Below are positions 51,816-60,688 of a stretch of DNA of 64,000 nt, piece by piece. The translations under genes and the position numbers were made by a program. Location of the stretch: the NCBI GenBank assembly GCA_016711485.1, contig JADJSX010000013.1:1-64000 (forward strand). Direction: 5' to 3'. This stretch comes from Leptospiraceae bacterium. GTDB taxonomy: Bacteria; Spirochaetota; Leptospiria; Leptospirales; Leptospiraceae. A model generated the notes under the pieces. The model was given only the letters and a program-made list of their open reading frames with translations. It was not told the DNA's origin and ran no database searches. Position 1 is the stretch's first letter, and every line of letters starts with the position of its first letter.

Positions 51816-52793
51816 TTAAAAATCCCTCATTCCAAATGATAAACCTAGAGTAGCTAATTTTGCTTTTAACTCATTCAAACACTCATCACTATAGTGTCTT
51901 GATTTAGTCATTTCATCTTCATTTCTTTTTACTAGATCCCCAACAAAATCAATCTCTAAACTTCTTAGAATATTTAGAGAACGAACAGAGAGTTCTAATT
52001 CTTCTACATGCTTCGATAATGCTACTTTTAACTTTTGATCAGCTTCATCTAGTTCATCTACTTCTTCTTCTACTTCTTCTTCGAAGTTAATAAAGATTGT
52101 TAGATGTTCTTTTAAAATTTTTGCAGCATGTGCTAAAGCATCTTCTGGAGAGATAGAACCATCAGTCCAAATCTCTAGAGTCAACTTCTCGTAATCTGAT
52201 CTCTGTGCCACACGAGTCTCAGAAATTTCAAAAAGTACTTTTTGAATTGGAGAAAAAAGTGAGTCAATAGGAATTGTTCCTAACACTTCAATGTCTTTTT
52301 TCTTTTCTTCTGCAGGATAATAACCCTTACCTCTTTGAATCTCGATATCCATTACTAAATTTGCATCTTCATTCAAAGTTGCTATCAGTAGATCTGGATT
52401 CATGATTTCTATAGAAGAATCAACAGCTAAATCTCCTGCTTTAAAGTAACCAGCACCTTTCAACTCAATATGAATAATCTTATTCATATCTTTATCTTCT
52501 GGTTCATACTTAATTCGAACTTGTTTTAAGTTGAGTATTATCCTGGAAACGTCTTCACTAATTCCTTCAATGTAAGAAAACTCGTGAGTAACCCCTTCAA
52601 TACGAATCGCAGAAATTGCCGAACCTTCAATGGATGACATCAAAGTTCTTCGTAGCGAATTACCCAAAGTAGTTGCAAAACCTCTTTCAAAAGGTTCTGC
52701 AATAAACTTACCATAATTAGGAGTATTCACTTCTGTGTAATACTCAATCTTTTTAGGTCTTTTAAAGCCTTTTAGTAAATTTTTATGAGACAA
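51816..52793 (-). CDS. rpoA: DNA-directed RNA polymerase alpha subunit
   Basis: A 325-residue subunit. The N-terminal domain dimerises and assembles polymerase (KFIAEPFERGFATTLGNSLRRTLMSS, GVTHEFSYIEGISED). The C-terminal DNA-binding domain reads LSVRSLNILRSLEIDFVGDLVKRNEDEM. An acidic linker (INFEEEVEEEVDELDEAD) joins them. The length is normal. Lies 21 bp after rpsD. Confidence 0.98.
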   Translation of the reverse strand: MSHKNLLKGFKRPKKIEYYTEVNTPNYGKFIAEPFERGFATTLGNSLRRTLMSSIEGSAISAIRIEGVTHEFSYIEGISEDVSRIILNLKQVRIKYEPEDKDMNKIIHIELKGAGYFKAGDLAVDSSIEIMNPDLLIATLNEDANLVMDIEIQRGKGYYPAEEKKKDIEVLGTIPIDSLFSPIQKVLFEISETRVAQRSDYEKLTLEIWTDGSISPEDALAHAAKILKEHLTIFINFEEEVEEEVDELDEADQKLKVALSKHVEELELSVRSLNILRSLEIDFVGDLVKRNEDEMTKSRHYSDECLNELKAKLATLGLSFGMRDF

Positions 52794-52814
52794 AGCTGTA
52801 TCCTTCCGTTGTTC

Positions 52815-53447
52815 TTATTTAGAGTATAACTCAACAATCACTTGCTCTTTGATTGGCATATCAACATGCTCTCTCGCAGGTAGACTTGCAATTTCTCCGG
52901 TGAATTTTGTATAATCTGGAGAAACCCAAGCTGGGTGCCTATTTAACGACTGAGCTAATTTGATATTTTGATCCATCAAATCTGTTTTTGATAATTTTTC
53001 TTTAAAAGAAATTTTATCACCAACTTTGATTTGGTAAGAAGCAATATCTACTTTATGGTCATTCACTAATACATGACCATGTCCTATGAAATTTCTAGAT
53101 TGCGCTCTAGAAGAAGCAAATCCCATTCTATACAGAACGTTATCTAATCTTCTTTCTAATAACTGCAATAAAACTTCCCCTGTAATTCCCTCGCCATGAT
53201 TCGCTTTTTCAAAATAATCACGGAATTGTTTTTCTAGAACACCGTAGATTCTTTTTACTTTTTGCTTTTCACGAAGCTGAGTACAATACTCAGAAATTTT
53301 TCCTTTCTTCTTTGGTGGTGGTCCCGGAGGATTTTTTCTATCTTCGAAACTACATTTATCTTTATTTAAACATCTAGAGCCTTTTAAAAAGAGCTTTAAA
53401 CCTTCTCTTCTACAAAGCTTACAAACTGGTCCTGTATATCTTGCCAT
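52815..53447 (-). CDS. rpsD: 30S ribosomal protein S4 (zinc form)
   Basis: A 210-residue 16S-binding assembly protein. The N-terminal Cys set C9-x2-C12 and C26-x5-C32 (CKLCRREG, RCLNKDKC) marks the zinc-binding type. The S4 RNA-binding domain follows (RLDNVLYRMGFASSRAQSRNFIGHGHVLVN). In many bacteria S4 represses its own operon. Lies 15 bp after rpsK. Confidence 0.97.
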   Translation of the reverse strand: MARYTGPVCKLCRREGLKLFLKGSRCLNKDKCSFEDRKNPPGPPPKKKGKISEYCTQLREKQKVKRIYGVLEKQFRDYFEKANHGEGITGEVLLQLLERRLDNVLYRMGFASSRAQSRNFIGHGHVLVNDHKVDIASYQIKVGDKISFKEKLSKTDLMDQNIKLAQSLNRHPAWVSPDYTKFTGEIASLPAREHVDMPIKEQVIVELYSK

Positions 53448-53462
53448 ATTAAAATTTCCTTA

Positions 53463-53897
53463 TCAAACTCTTCTTCTTTTGCGCGGTCTACAACCGTTAT
53501 GCGGAAGAGGAGTAATATCTTTAATGATTTTTATTGCGAGTCCTTTAGAGGCAAGAGAACGAATTGCAGATTCCCTTCCTATTCCAGGTCCCGATACCAA
53601 TACGTCTACTTCTTTAAGTCCAGCTGCATCAATTGCTTTATCAGCAGCATTTCCAGCAGCAATTTGAGCAGCATAAGGAGTAGATTTTTTAGATCCTCTA
53701 AAACTCATGAGTCCAGAAGATGACCAAGATAATACGTTACCCGCCATATCTGTGATTGTAACAATCGTGTTATTGAAAGAAGCTTGAATATAAACTTTTC
53801 CACGAGGAACGTTTTTCTTTTCTTTCTTTTTTACTTTTTTTACTTTCTTCTCTTTATTGCTTTTCTTATCTTTACTTTCTTTAGTTTCTTTTTCCAT
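53463..53897 (-). CDS. rpsK: 30S ribosomal protein S11
   Basis: A 144-residue platform protein contacting the mRNA path. The core is standard: VYIQASFNNTIVTITDMAGNV, FRGSKKSTPYAAQIAA and ITPLPHNGCRPRKRRRV at the end. It carries an extra Lys/Glu-rich N-terminal extension of about 30 residues (ESKDKKSNKEKKVKKVKKK). Lies 30 bp after rpsM. Confidence 0.97.
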   Translation of the reverse strand: MEKETKESKDKKSNKEKKVKKVKKKEKKNVPRGKVYIQASFNNTIVTITDMAGNVLSWSSSGLMSFRGSKKSTPYAAQIAAGNAADKAIDAAGLKEVDVLVSGPGIGRESAIRSLASKGLAIKIIKDITPLPHNGCRPRKRRRV

Positions 53898-53927
53898 AAA
53901 AATTAATCCGCGCTCTCGCCGTTCCCG

Positions 53928-54308
53928 TTATTTAGTTACTTTCTTCTTGTTCGCAACGGTTTTCTTTCCACCTTTACGAGTTCTTGCATTTGTTTTAGTT
54001 CTTTGCCCACGAACAGGAAGTCCTTTTCTATGGCGAAGACCACGATAACAACCAATGTCCATCAAACGTTTAATGTTTAAATTGATGTCGGAACGAAGAT
54101 CACCTTCTACAAGATACCCTTCTTCTTCAATCACTCTTCTAATTGTGTTCTCTTGATCATCGTTTAGGTCTTTTACTTGGATATCTTCACTAATTTTAGC
54201 TTTGGCTAAAATCTTTTTAGAAGACGATTGACCAATGCCGTAAACGTAAGTTAATCCAACTACAATTCTTTTATCTTTTGGAATATCAATCCCAGCAAAT
54301 CTTGCCAT
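53928..54308 (-). CDS. rpsM: 30S ribosomal protein S13
   Basis: A 126-residue head protein that contacts tRNA and bridges to the 50S. Signatures are MARFAGIDIPKDKRIVVGLTYVYGIG and YRGLRHRKGLPVRGQRTKTNARTRKG. The tail is Lys-rich. It begins four bases after rpmJ. Confidence 0.97.
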   Translation of the reverse strand: MARFAGIDIPKDKRIVVGLTYVYGIGQSSSKKILAKAKISEDIQVKDLNDDQENTIRRVIEEEGYLVEGDLRSDINLNIKRLMDIGCYRGLRHRKGLPVRGQRTKTNARTRKGGKKTVANKKKVTK

Positions 54309-54312
54309 ACTC

Positions 54313-54426
54313 TTATCTCTGCCTCTGTTTATGTTTAGGGTTCGTGCAAATTACGCGAATGATGTTTTTTCTGCGGATAATCTTGCAATGTTCACAAATT
54401 TTTTTCACTGATGTTCTAACTTTCAT
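54313..54426 (-). CDS. rpmJ: 50S ribosomal protein L36 (zinc form)
   Basis: A 37-residue protein from the ATG at 54426: MKVRTSVKKICEHCKIIRR, then RVICTNPKHKQRQR. The zinc ligands C11, C14, C27 and H32 are all present, so this is the zinc-containing form. It sits between infA (7 bp) and rpsM (4 bp), its usual place in the alpha operon. Confidence 0.95.
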   Translation of the reverse strand: MKVRTSVKKICEHCKIIRRKNIIRVICTNPKHKQRQR

Positions 54427-54433
54427 AAATTTC

Positions 54434-54652
54434 CTACTTTTTACGATATGTTATTCTGCCCTTGGTTAAGTCATAAGGTGAAAGTTCAACAGTGACTTTA
54501 TCCCCTGGCAGAATTCTAATATAATGCATTCTCATTTTCCCTGAAATATGAGCTAAAATTTTATGCCCGTTTTCGAGTTCTACTCTAAACATGGCATTTG
54601 GAAGTGGTTCCATTACCGTTCCATCTACTGTTATTGCTTCTTCTTTTGGCAA
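54434..54652 (-). CDS. infA: Translation initiation factor IF-1
   Basis: A 72-residue OB-fold protein that binds the 30S A site during initiation. It shows the full family pattern: KEEAITVDGTVMEPLPNAMFRVELENGH, then MRMHYIRILPGDKVTVELSPYDLTKGRITYR. Lies 1 bp after adk. Confidence 0.98.
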   Translation of the reverse strand: MPKEEAITVDGTVMEPLPNAMFRVELENGHKILAHISGKMRMHYIRILPGDKVTVELSPYDLTKGRITYRKK

Positions 54653-54653
54653 T

Positions 54654-55217
54654 TTAACCTAATTCCTTTTTTATCATTTGCGTAATTTCTTCTAACTTAC
54701 CTAATCCATTCACTTCTTTTAGAAGATTATGATTTTTATAATAATCTAATAATGGAAAGGTTTTATTATTGTAATTCGTTAAACGATTTTTAATTGTCTC
54801 TTCGTTATCATCAGCGCGACCTTCAATTTTGGCACGCTCAAGTAAACGAACTAATAACTCGGAATCCGGAACTGCTAAGTTCACAACTGCATCTAATTTT
54901 AAACCTAAGTCATTCAATAGAATACCTAGTGCCTTAGCTTGCTCAATTGTTCTCGGAAATCCATCCAATAAAAAACCATGATTACAATCGGGGTCTTTTA
55001 ATCTATCTTTAATAATTTGAATAACCACTTCGTCTGGAACTAAATCACCAGCATCCATGAATTTTTTTGCTCTAAGACCAGCTTCAGTAGAATTCTTTAT
55101 TGAGTCTCTTAAAATATCACCAGTCGATACTTGTGGAATGTTATATTCATTACAAATGATCTTAGCTTGCGTTCCTTTGCCAGCTCCCGGTGGACCCATA
55201 AATATTAATCTTTTCAT
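54654..55217 (-). CDS. adk: Adenylate kinase (short-lid form)
   Basis: A 187-residue enzyme converting ATP and AMP to two ADP. The P-loop is IFMGPPGAGKGTQA, the AMP site includes STGDILRDSI, and GFLLDGFPRTIEQA is present. The lid is short and lacks the zinc-type Cys insertion (ERAKIEGRADDNEET). It sits between secY and infA, a common place in spc operons; no map gene is here. Confidence 0.97.
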   Translation of the reverse strand: MKRLIFMGPPGAGKGTQAKIICNEYNIPQVSTGDILRDSIKNSTEAGLRAKKFMDAGDLVPDEVVIQIIKDRLKDPDCNHGFLLDGFPRTIEQAKALGILLNDLGLKLDAVVNLAVPDSELLVRLLERAKIEGRADDNEETIKNRLTNYNNKTFPLLDYYKNHNLLKEVNGLGKLEEITQMIKKELG

Positions 55218-55222
55218 ACTGA

Positions 55223-56599
55223 TTATCTACCTTTAACCTTGGATTTTTTCATAAAGCCTTCGTAATTTCTCATAAGAAGCTGTGCCTCGATTTGTTTTAA
55301 AGTCTCGAGCGTAACACCAACCATAATCAGTAATGAAGTTCCACCAAATGTATAAACTAGTGCCCCTCCACCTGTATTATTCCCCAAATCAAGAAATCTT
55401 ATAATGATATAAGGCGACAATGCCAACATCGCGAGAAATATAGACCCAGGAAGTGTAATTCGATTCAATACTTTTTCGATGTAATTTTTTGTATCAGATC
55501 CGGGACGTATCCCAGGAACAAATCCACCGTATTTCTTTAAATTTTCTGCTAATTCTTGCGGATTAAATTGAATTGCTGTATAGAAGTAAGCAAAGAAAAT
55601 AATCAAACCAGTATAACAAAAATAATAGAACAAAGATCTATACCAAATGGCAGAAAATGGATTAAAAAAGTCCAAAATCACTGCCCAACCAGCCCATTGA
55701 CCACTATTTGAAGATAACCACTGAACAATCGTTTGTGGAAACAATATTAAGCTAGATGCAAAGATAATTGGCATTACATTTGCGCCATTCACTTTGAATG
55801 GAATACTCTGACTCTTTGCCTGTACCATTCTTCTGCCAACCATTTGTTTTCCATACTGGAGCGGTACTTTTCGTGTTCCTTGCGTTAGATAGATGGTAAA
55901 ATAAATAAGGAAGATGAAAATGATAAAAAGAATAAGGATAGGTAATGGGTCAGCTTTATCAGTTGTAAAGAGTTGCAAAAATGCTTCCGGCATACGTCCA
56001 ATAATCCCCGCAAAAATGATAAGGGAAATTCCATTACCAATTCCTCTTTCGGTGATTTGTTCACCCATCCACATTAAAAGAATAGTACCAGTAGTTATTG
56101 TTAGAATTCCAAGAGGAACAAAAAAGCTTTGCACATAAGGATTAATCAAACCTGGATAACGGGCTGGATTTACTCCAGTTCCTGTAGACCAGTTTTTTGC
56201 CATATAAATCACTGCCAAACTTTGTACTACGCATAAAATGATCGTTCCAAACTTTGTATATTGATTTATCTTCTTGCGACCTTCTTCCCCATCTTTTTGT
56301 AACTTCTGAAGTTGAGGAATCAATACCATTACTAGTTGCATAATAATGGACGATGAAATGTAAGGCATAATCCCGAGTGCAAAAATGGAAAATTTGAGCA
56401 ATGCCCCGCCGGCAAATAAATCCACCATTCCAAGTAGTCCGTCTGTAGAATCAGATGAGATTCCAGAAACCACTAAACTATTAATTCCAGGAATAGTAAC
56501 ATGAGTTCCCATGCGAAATAGAAGCAACATGAAGATAGTAAAAAGAATCTTCACTCTTAACTCAGGAATTTTAAAAATATTCGTTATAACACTTAGCAT
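55223..56599 (-). CDS. secY: Protein translocase subunit SecY
   Basis: A 458-residue channel subunit of the Sec translocon with ten transmembrane helices. Family landmarks include MGTHVTIPGIN in TM1, the plug region LFAGGALLKFSIFALGIMPYISSSIIMQ, and the cytosolic loop NLKKYGGFVPGIRPGSDT. It lies 3 bp after rplO and 5 bp before adk. Confidence 0.98.
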   Translation of the reverse strand: MLSVITNIFKIPELRVKILFTIFMLLLFRMGTHVTIPGINSLVVSGISSDSTDGLLGMVDLFAGGALLKFSIFALGIMPYISSSIIMQLVMVLIPQLQKLQKDGEEGRKKINQYTKFGTIILCVVQSLAVIYMAKNWSTGTGVNPARYPGLINPYVQSFFVPLGILTITTGTILLMWMGEQITERGIGNGISLIIFAGIIGRMPEAFLQLFTTDKADPLPILILFIIFIFLIYFTIYLTQGTRKVPLQYGKQMVGRRMVQAKSQSIPFKVNGANVMPIIFASSLILFPQTIVQWLSSNSGQWAGWAVILDFFNPFSAIWYRSLFYYFCYTGLIIFFAYFYTAIQFNPQELAENLKKYGGFVPGIRPGSDTKNYIEKVLNRITLPGSIFLAMLALSPYIIIRFLDLGNNTGGGALVYTFGGTSLLIMVGVTLETLKQIEAQLLMRNYEGFMKKSKVKGR

Positions 56600-56602
56600 A
56601 GT

Positions 56603-57148
56603 TTACTTCGCTACTGTCTCTGGTTTAGCATTTACTCTTACAGTAAAATTTCCACCTTGCTTTTGTAGTTTTTCTAATGCAGCTTTAGAGCAGGCATCCG
56701 CTGTAATAGTTACAGAAGATTTGATTTCTCCAGTTCCTAATACTTTGATTAACTTAGATGCATCTTTAATAAGTCCTTTTTCAGCTAAAATTTCAGGAGT
56801 AACTGAACCAGATAAATTATATCGAGATAAATCTCCTAGGTTAACAGGTTGATACTCAACATGGAAAATATTCGTAAAACCTCTTTTAGGCATACGTCTG
56901 TGTAAAGGCATTTGACCACCTTCAAATCCTCTTCTCATGCTAGATGCTCTAGCTTTCTGTCCTTTTTGACCACGAGTGGAAGTTTTTCCCATTCCAGATC
57001 CAGGACCTTGGCCAATTCTTTTTCTTTCTTTTTTAGCTCCCTTTGGAATTGGAATTAAATTAGAAGAATTAGTTTCTACTTTTTTAGATTTTCTAGCTGC
57101 TCCGAAAGCAGTAGAAGGTTTAATACGATTACTAGATTTATTAGACAT
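56603..57148 (-). CDS. rplO: 50S ribosomal protein L15
   Basis: A 181-residue late-assembly protein. The core begins at about residue 30: KERKRIGQGPGSGMGKTSTRGQKGQKARA, then FEGGQMPLHRRMPKRGF. The preceding about 30 residues are an extra basic and Ser-rich extension. Lies 2 bp after rpmD. Confidence 0.97.
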   Translation of the reverse strand: MSNKSSNRIKPSTAFGAARKSKKVETNSSNLIPIPKGAKKERKRIGQGPGSGMGKTSTRGQKGQKARASSMRRGFEGGQMPLHRRMPKRGFTNIFHVEYQPVNLGDLSRYNLSGSVTPEILAEKGLIKDASKLIKVLGTGEIKSSVTITADACSKAALEKLQKQGGNFTVRVNAKPETVAK

Positions 57149-57150
57149 AG

Positions 57151-57330
57151 TTAGGCCTTTTCCACACTTACTAAGTAGTTTACTGAACGAATCATTCCCA
57201 TAATTTCAGGAGATTTGCTATGAACTCTTGTGTTCCCTATCTTTTTTAAACCCAATGCTTTTAAGGTTTTTCTATGAACTGGGATAGTTCCAATTGCACT
57301 TTTTACTTGTGTAACTTTAATTTTTTCCAT
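57151..57330 (-). CDS. rpmD: 50S ribosomal protein L30
   Basis: A 59-residue protein from the ATG at 57330: MEKIKVTQVKSAIGTIPVHR, then LGLKKIGNTRVHSKSPEIMG and a VEKA end. This is the complete small bacterial L30. It is packed between rpsE and rplO with 2-bp gaps on both sides. Confidence 0.95.
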   Translation of the reverse strand: MEKIKVTQVKSAIGTIPVHRKTLKALGLKKIGNTRVHSKSPEIMGMIRSVNYLVSVEKA

Positions 57331-57332
57331 TT

Positions 57333-57845
57333 TTAAATCTCTCCTTGACCAAAGAGTTTCTTTAGAGGAATCCCGCGTTTTTTAGCCGCTATAACTGGAG
57401 TTTCTAACTTTTTGAGAGCTTCAAAAGTAGCTTTCACAATGTTTAAAGGATTTCCTGAGCCATAAGACTTAGTCAATATATCTTGAACACCAGCTTTTTC
57501 TACTACAGAGCGAACTGATTCTCCTGCAATAATTCCAGTTCCAGGAGAAGAAGGTCTGAGGTACACTCTCGCAGACTTAAATTTTCCTACAACTTCGTGA
57601 GGAATTGTATGACCTATGATATTGATTGTAAATAGGTTTTTTTTAGCAGATTCAATAGATTTTCGGATAGCATCAGGTACTTCATTTGCTTTCCCAAATC
57701 CTATTCCAATTCGATTTTTTGAATCTCCTACGACAGTTAAAGCGTTAAAAGAAAATCTACGACCACCTTTTACAACTTTTGCTACGCGATCAATTTTTAC
57801 AACTTTCTCGCTAAACTCTTTTACTTCATCATCCATGTATGCCAT
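57333..57845 (-). CDS. rpsE: 30S ribosomal protein S5
   Basis: A 170-residue decoding-fidelity protein. RVAKVVKGGRRFSFNALTVVGD and PGTGIIAGESVRSVVEKAGV are diagnostic of its dsRNA-binding-like and C-terminal folds. It begins directly after the rplR stop codon. Confidence 0.97.
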   Translation of the reverse strand: MAYMDDEVKEFSEKVVKIDRVAKVVKGGRRFSFNALTVVGDSKNRIGIGFGKANEVPDAIRKSIESAKKNLFTINIIGHTIPHEVVGKFKSARVYLRPSSPGTGIIAGESVRSVVEKAGVQDILTKSYGSGNPLNIVKATFEALKKLETPVIAAKKRGIPLKKLFGQGEI

Positions 57846-58214
57846 TTAAAACTCCAATCCTTCTTTTCTTGCTGATTCCGCAAAAGCGGCTAATTTACCA
57901 TGATAGATAATACCAGATCTATCTAACATTACTTTGCTTATACCCTTACTCTTTGCTCTTTCAGCGATTAACTTACCAAGCTCAGTTGCCGCTTGTTTAT
58001 TTTTCTTTGAAAACCCTTGTATTGGGAAAGTTTTTTCAGAGGATACAGCGTAAGCAATTGTAGTGCCTACTTTGTCATCAATCACTTGTGCAATTAAATA
58101 ACGATTGGTCTTATTGAAAACTAAACGAGGTCTATCTCCGTTAGTTTTTAATTTAAATCTTGCACGCTCGATTCTTCTTTCTTGTCCAGCTCTATGTTTT
58201 TGTTTGTTAATCAT
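57846..58214 (-). CDS. rplR: 50S ribosomal protein L18
   Basis: A 122-residue 5S-rRNA-binding protein. RARFKLKTNGDRPRLVFNKTNRYLIAQVIDD and the MLDRSGIIYHGKLAAFAESARKEGLEF end identify it. Its start overlaps the rplF stop by one base (TAATG type). Confidence 0.97.
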   Translation of the reverse strand: MINKQKHRAGQERRIERARFKLKTNGDRPRLVFNKTNRYLIAQVIDDKVGTTIAYAVSSEKTFPIQGFSKKNKQAATELGKLIAERAKSKGISKVMLDRSGIIYHGKLAAFAESARKEGLEF

Positions 58215-58753
58215 TATTTCTTACCAGTTTTTCCAGCTTTACGTTTGATGTACTCATTGGCATATTTAATTCCTTTACCTTTGTAAGGCTCTGGTTCTTT
58301 GAAACCACGGATATTTGCCGCTACTTGACCAACTAATTGTCTATCTACACCAGAGATTTTGATTTTTAACTGATCTGTTACATCAATTTTAATCCCCTGA
58401 GGCTCAGGAAATACTACTTCATGAGAAAACCCTAGATTCATTACTAAATTGGAACCTTTCTTTTGTGCTCTAAAACCAACACCAAAGATTTCTAAATTCT
58501 TTTCCCAACCTGTAGAAACGCCTTTCACACAATTATTAAATAAAGCTCTAACTAAACCATGAAGTGCAAGTGTTTGTTTGTCTTCATTTAATCTAGCGAA
58601 TTTTACTACATTGCCCTCAACAGACATTGTAATTCCTTTGTACAATGGTGTCGTTAAACTTCCCAAAGGACCTTTAACTTCGATTTTATCTCCCGATTGT
58701 TTAACTTCAGTTTTCACTGGGAGAGTTACTATATCTTTACCTACTCTAGACAT
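58214..58753 (-). CDS. rplF: 50S ribosomal protein L6
   Basis: A 179-residue two-domain protein near the factor-binding site. SRVGKDIVTLPVKTEV at the start and EPYKGKGIKYANEYIKRKAGKTGKK at the end are typical. Lies 27 bp after rpsH. Confidence 0.97.
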   Translation of the reverse strand: MSRVGKDIVTLPVKTEVKQSGDKIEVKGPLGSLTTPLYKGITMSVEGNVVKFARLNEDKQTLALHGLVRALFNNCVKGVSTGWEKNLEIFGVGFRAQKKGSNLVMNLGFSHEVVFPEPQGIKIDVTDQLKIKISGVDRQLVGQVAANIRGFKEPEPYKGKGIKYANEYIKRKAGKTGKK

Positions 58754-58780
58754 ACTCTTAAAGATATTTGCATTATCCTA

Positions 58781-59179
58781 TTAGGATACCTTGCAAATAA
58801 CCTCTCCTCCGATTTTTAATTTCATGGCTTTTTTGTTGCTCATAATCCCTTTTGAAGTAGAAATAATCGCAATACCTAGATTACTTTTCACAGGTTTAAT
58901 ATCTTCTGATTGGATATAAACCCTTCTACCTGGTTTAGAAACTCTTTCAATTTCTCGAATTACAGGACGACGTGTATCGTCATATTTTAGAGTAATTGTA
59001 TACTCAGGAATATTATTCACTTTTGCTTCCTGAAAGTCGGAAATAAATCCTTCTTCTTTCATGATTCCTAAAATGGAATTTTTGATCTTACTTCCAGAAA
59101 CTTTACAGGTAGGGTGTTTTGCACTACCTGCATTTCTGATTCTAGTAAGCATGTCTGCTATTGGGTCTGATAAACTCAT
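58781..59179 (-). CDS. rpsH: 30S ribosomal protein S8
   Basis: A 132-residue central-domain binding protein. DPIADMLTRIRNAGSAKHPT at the start and IISTSKGIMSNKKAMKLKIGGEVICKV at the end fit the family. In E. coli S8 represses the spc operon; a target site was not examined here. Lies 17 bp after rpsN. Confidence 0.97.
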   Translation of the reverse strand: MSLSDPIADMLTRIRNAGSAKHPTCKVSGSKIKNSILGIMKEEGFISDFQEAKVNNIPEYTITLKYDDTRRPVIREIERVSKPGRRVYIQSEDIKPVKSNLGIAIISTSKGIMSNKKAMKLKIGGEVICKVS

Positions 59180-59196
59180 AAATTTTTCCTTTTTTT

Positions 59197-59382
59197 CTAC
59201 CAGGATGACTTAGTCACACCTGGAATCTGAGCCGTACTAGCTAGCTCACGAAAACATATTCTACACATTCCGAATCTTCTTATAAAAGCACGAGGTCTTC
59301 CGCAAAGAGCACAACGATTGTATGTTCTTACTTTAAACTTAGGCTTTTTATTTTGCCGAGCAACAATGGAAGTTTTAGCCAT
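59197..59382 (-). CDS. rpsN: 30S ribosomal protein S14, type Z
   Basis: A 61-residue short-form S14 with the zinc ligands C-x2-C and C-x2-C (NRCALCGRPRAFIRRFGMCRICFRE). The short zinc form replaces the about 100-residue type. Lies 12 bp after rplE. Confidence 0.97.
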   Translation of the reverse strand: MAKTSIVARQNKKPKFKVRTYNRCALCGRPRAFIRRFGMCRICFRELASTAQIPGVTKSSW

Positions 59383-59394
59383 ATTATCTATCTC

Positions 59395-59943
59395 CTACTT
59401 TTTTCTATAAGGCATTCCGAAACCAGCAAGTAGTTCGTATGCCTCTTCATCAGATTTTGTACTAGTTACCATGGTGATATTCATACCATGCATACTGTGA
59501 ACCTTATCAAATTGAATCTCTGGGAAGATAATTTGCTCTTTGATGCTAAGATTGTAGTTTCCACGACCGTCGAAACCCTTAGGATTCACACCCTTAAAGT
59601 CCCTTACCCTCGGTAAAGCCACATTTATAAACCTATCCAAAAATTCAAACATTTTTTCCCCACGAAGAGTAAGCATACAGCCAATGTTCATTTTTTCTCT
59701 AAGTTTAAACCCTGCAATAGACTTCTTTGCAACTGTCTTTACTGCTTTTTGACCAGTAATTGCAGCTAAAGTATCTAACGCAGATTCTAATGCTTTAGGG
59801 TTTGAATGTCCTTCGCCCATTCCTACGTTTAAAACTATTTTCTCAATTTTAGGAACTTGAGAAGGTGATTTAAAATTAAACTTCTTTAATAAAGCAGATT
59901 TAATTTCTTCGTTGTATTTCTTTTTTAATCTTGATTGTTCCAT
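59395..59943 (-). CDS. rplE: 50S ribosomal protein L5
   Basis: A 182-residue 5S-rRNA- and P-site-tRNA-contacting protein. Signatures include PKIEKIVLNVGMGE, GFKLREKMNIGCMLTLRGEKMFEFLDR and GRGNYNLSIKEQIIFPEI. Lies 2 bp after rplX. Confidence 0.97.
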   Translation of the reverse strand: MEQSRLKKKYNEEIKSALLKKFNFKSPSQVPKIEKIVLNVGMGEGHSNPKALESALDTLAAITGQKAVKTVAKKSIAGFKLREKMNIGCMLTLRGEKMFEFLDRFINVALPRVRDFKGVNPKGFDGRGNYNLSIKEQIIFPEIQFDKVHSMHGMNITMVTSTKSDEEAYELLAGFGMPYRKK

Positions 59944-59945
59944 GA

Positions 59946-60293
59946 TTAACCTTTCGATTTAAGAATTCTTTCTTTAGTTCCACTCTTTACTTCAAAACCC
60001 ACTCTTGCCCCTTTTTTCTTCTTAGAATCATAGAGCATTACATTGGAAATATGGATAGAATTTTCAATTTCGATAATTCCACCTTGAGGGTTTTCTTGAG
60101 TTGGTCTAACGTATTTTTTTCTTTTATTTATACCGCTTACAAAGACTCTATCTTTTCTTTTATCAATAGAAAGGACTTTTCCTTTTTTGCCTTTATCCGC
60201 ACCACCGATGCAGATAACTTCATCGTCTTTTTTAAGTTTAATTTTTTTAAATTTCGTTGGCTCAGAGCCACGATAAGGTAATTTGTTCGCCAT
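59946..60293 (-). CDS. rplX: 50S ribosomal protein L24
   Basis: A 115-residue early-assembly protein with a KOW motif (KKDDEVICIGGADKGKKGKVLSID) and the family segment PQGGIIEIENSIHISNVMLYD. Lies 1 bp after rplN. Confidence 0.96.
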   Translation of the reverse strand: MANKLPYRGSEPTKFKKIKLKKDDEVICIGGADKGKKGKVLSIDKRKDRVFVSGINKRKKYVRPTQENPQGGIIEIENSIHISNVMLYDSKKKKGARVGFEVKSGTKERILKSKG

Positions 60294-60294
60294 T

Positions 60295-60687
60295 TTATAA
60301 TACCTCTGGTGCTAAAGAAATAATTTTCATAAACTTTTTATCTCTTAATTCACGAGCAACTGGTCCAAAAATACGAGTCCCTTTTGGATTTCCTTTTTCG
60401 TCAATGATTGCTACTGCATTATCATCAAAACGAATATAACTTCCGTCCGGTCTTCTTATTTCTTTTCTTGTTCTTACAACTACTGCTCTTTGAACAGCTT
60501 TTGTATGAACTTTTTTCCCGATGGAATCTCTAAGTCCGTATGCAGGCTGTGAGTCTTTTACTGCTACGATAATTTCGTCACCGATAGTGGCATAACGTTT
60601 CTTAGATCCACCGAGAACCTTAACACACTGAACTCTTTTAACTCCAGAGTTATCAGCTACCTGTAAAAAAGTTTGCATTTGAATCAT
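60295..60687 (-). CDS. rplN: 50S ribosomal protein L14
   Basis: A 130-residue protein of the subunit interface. MIQMQTFLQVADNSGVKRVQCVKVLGGS, VVRTRKEIRRPDGSYIRFDDNA and the PVARELRD segment identify it. It is about eight residues longer than usual because of a loop insertion (SQPAYGLRDSIGKKVHTK). Lies 1 bp after rpsQ. Confidence 0.97.
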   Translation of the reverse strand: MIQMQTFLQVADNSGVKRVQCVKVLGGSKKRYATIGDEIIVAVKDSQPAYGLRDSIGKKVHTKAVQRAVVVRTRKEIRRPDGSYIRFDDNAVAIIDEKGNPKGTRIFGPVARELRDKKFMKIISLAPEVL

Positions 60688-60688
60688 T

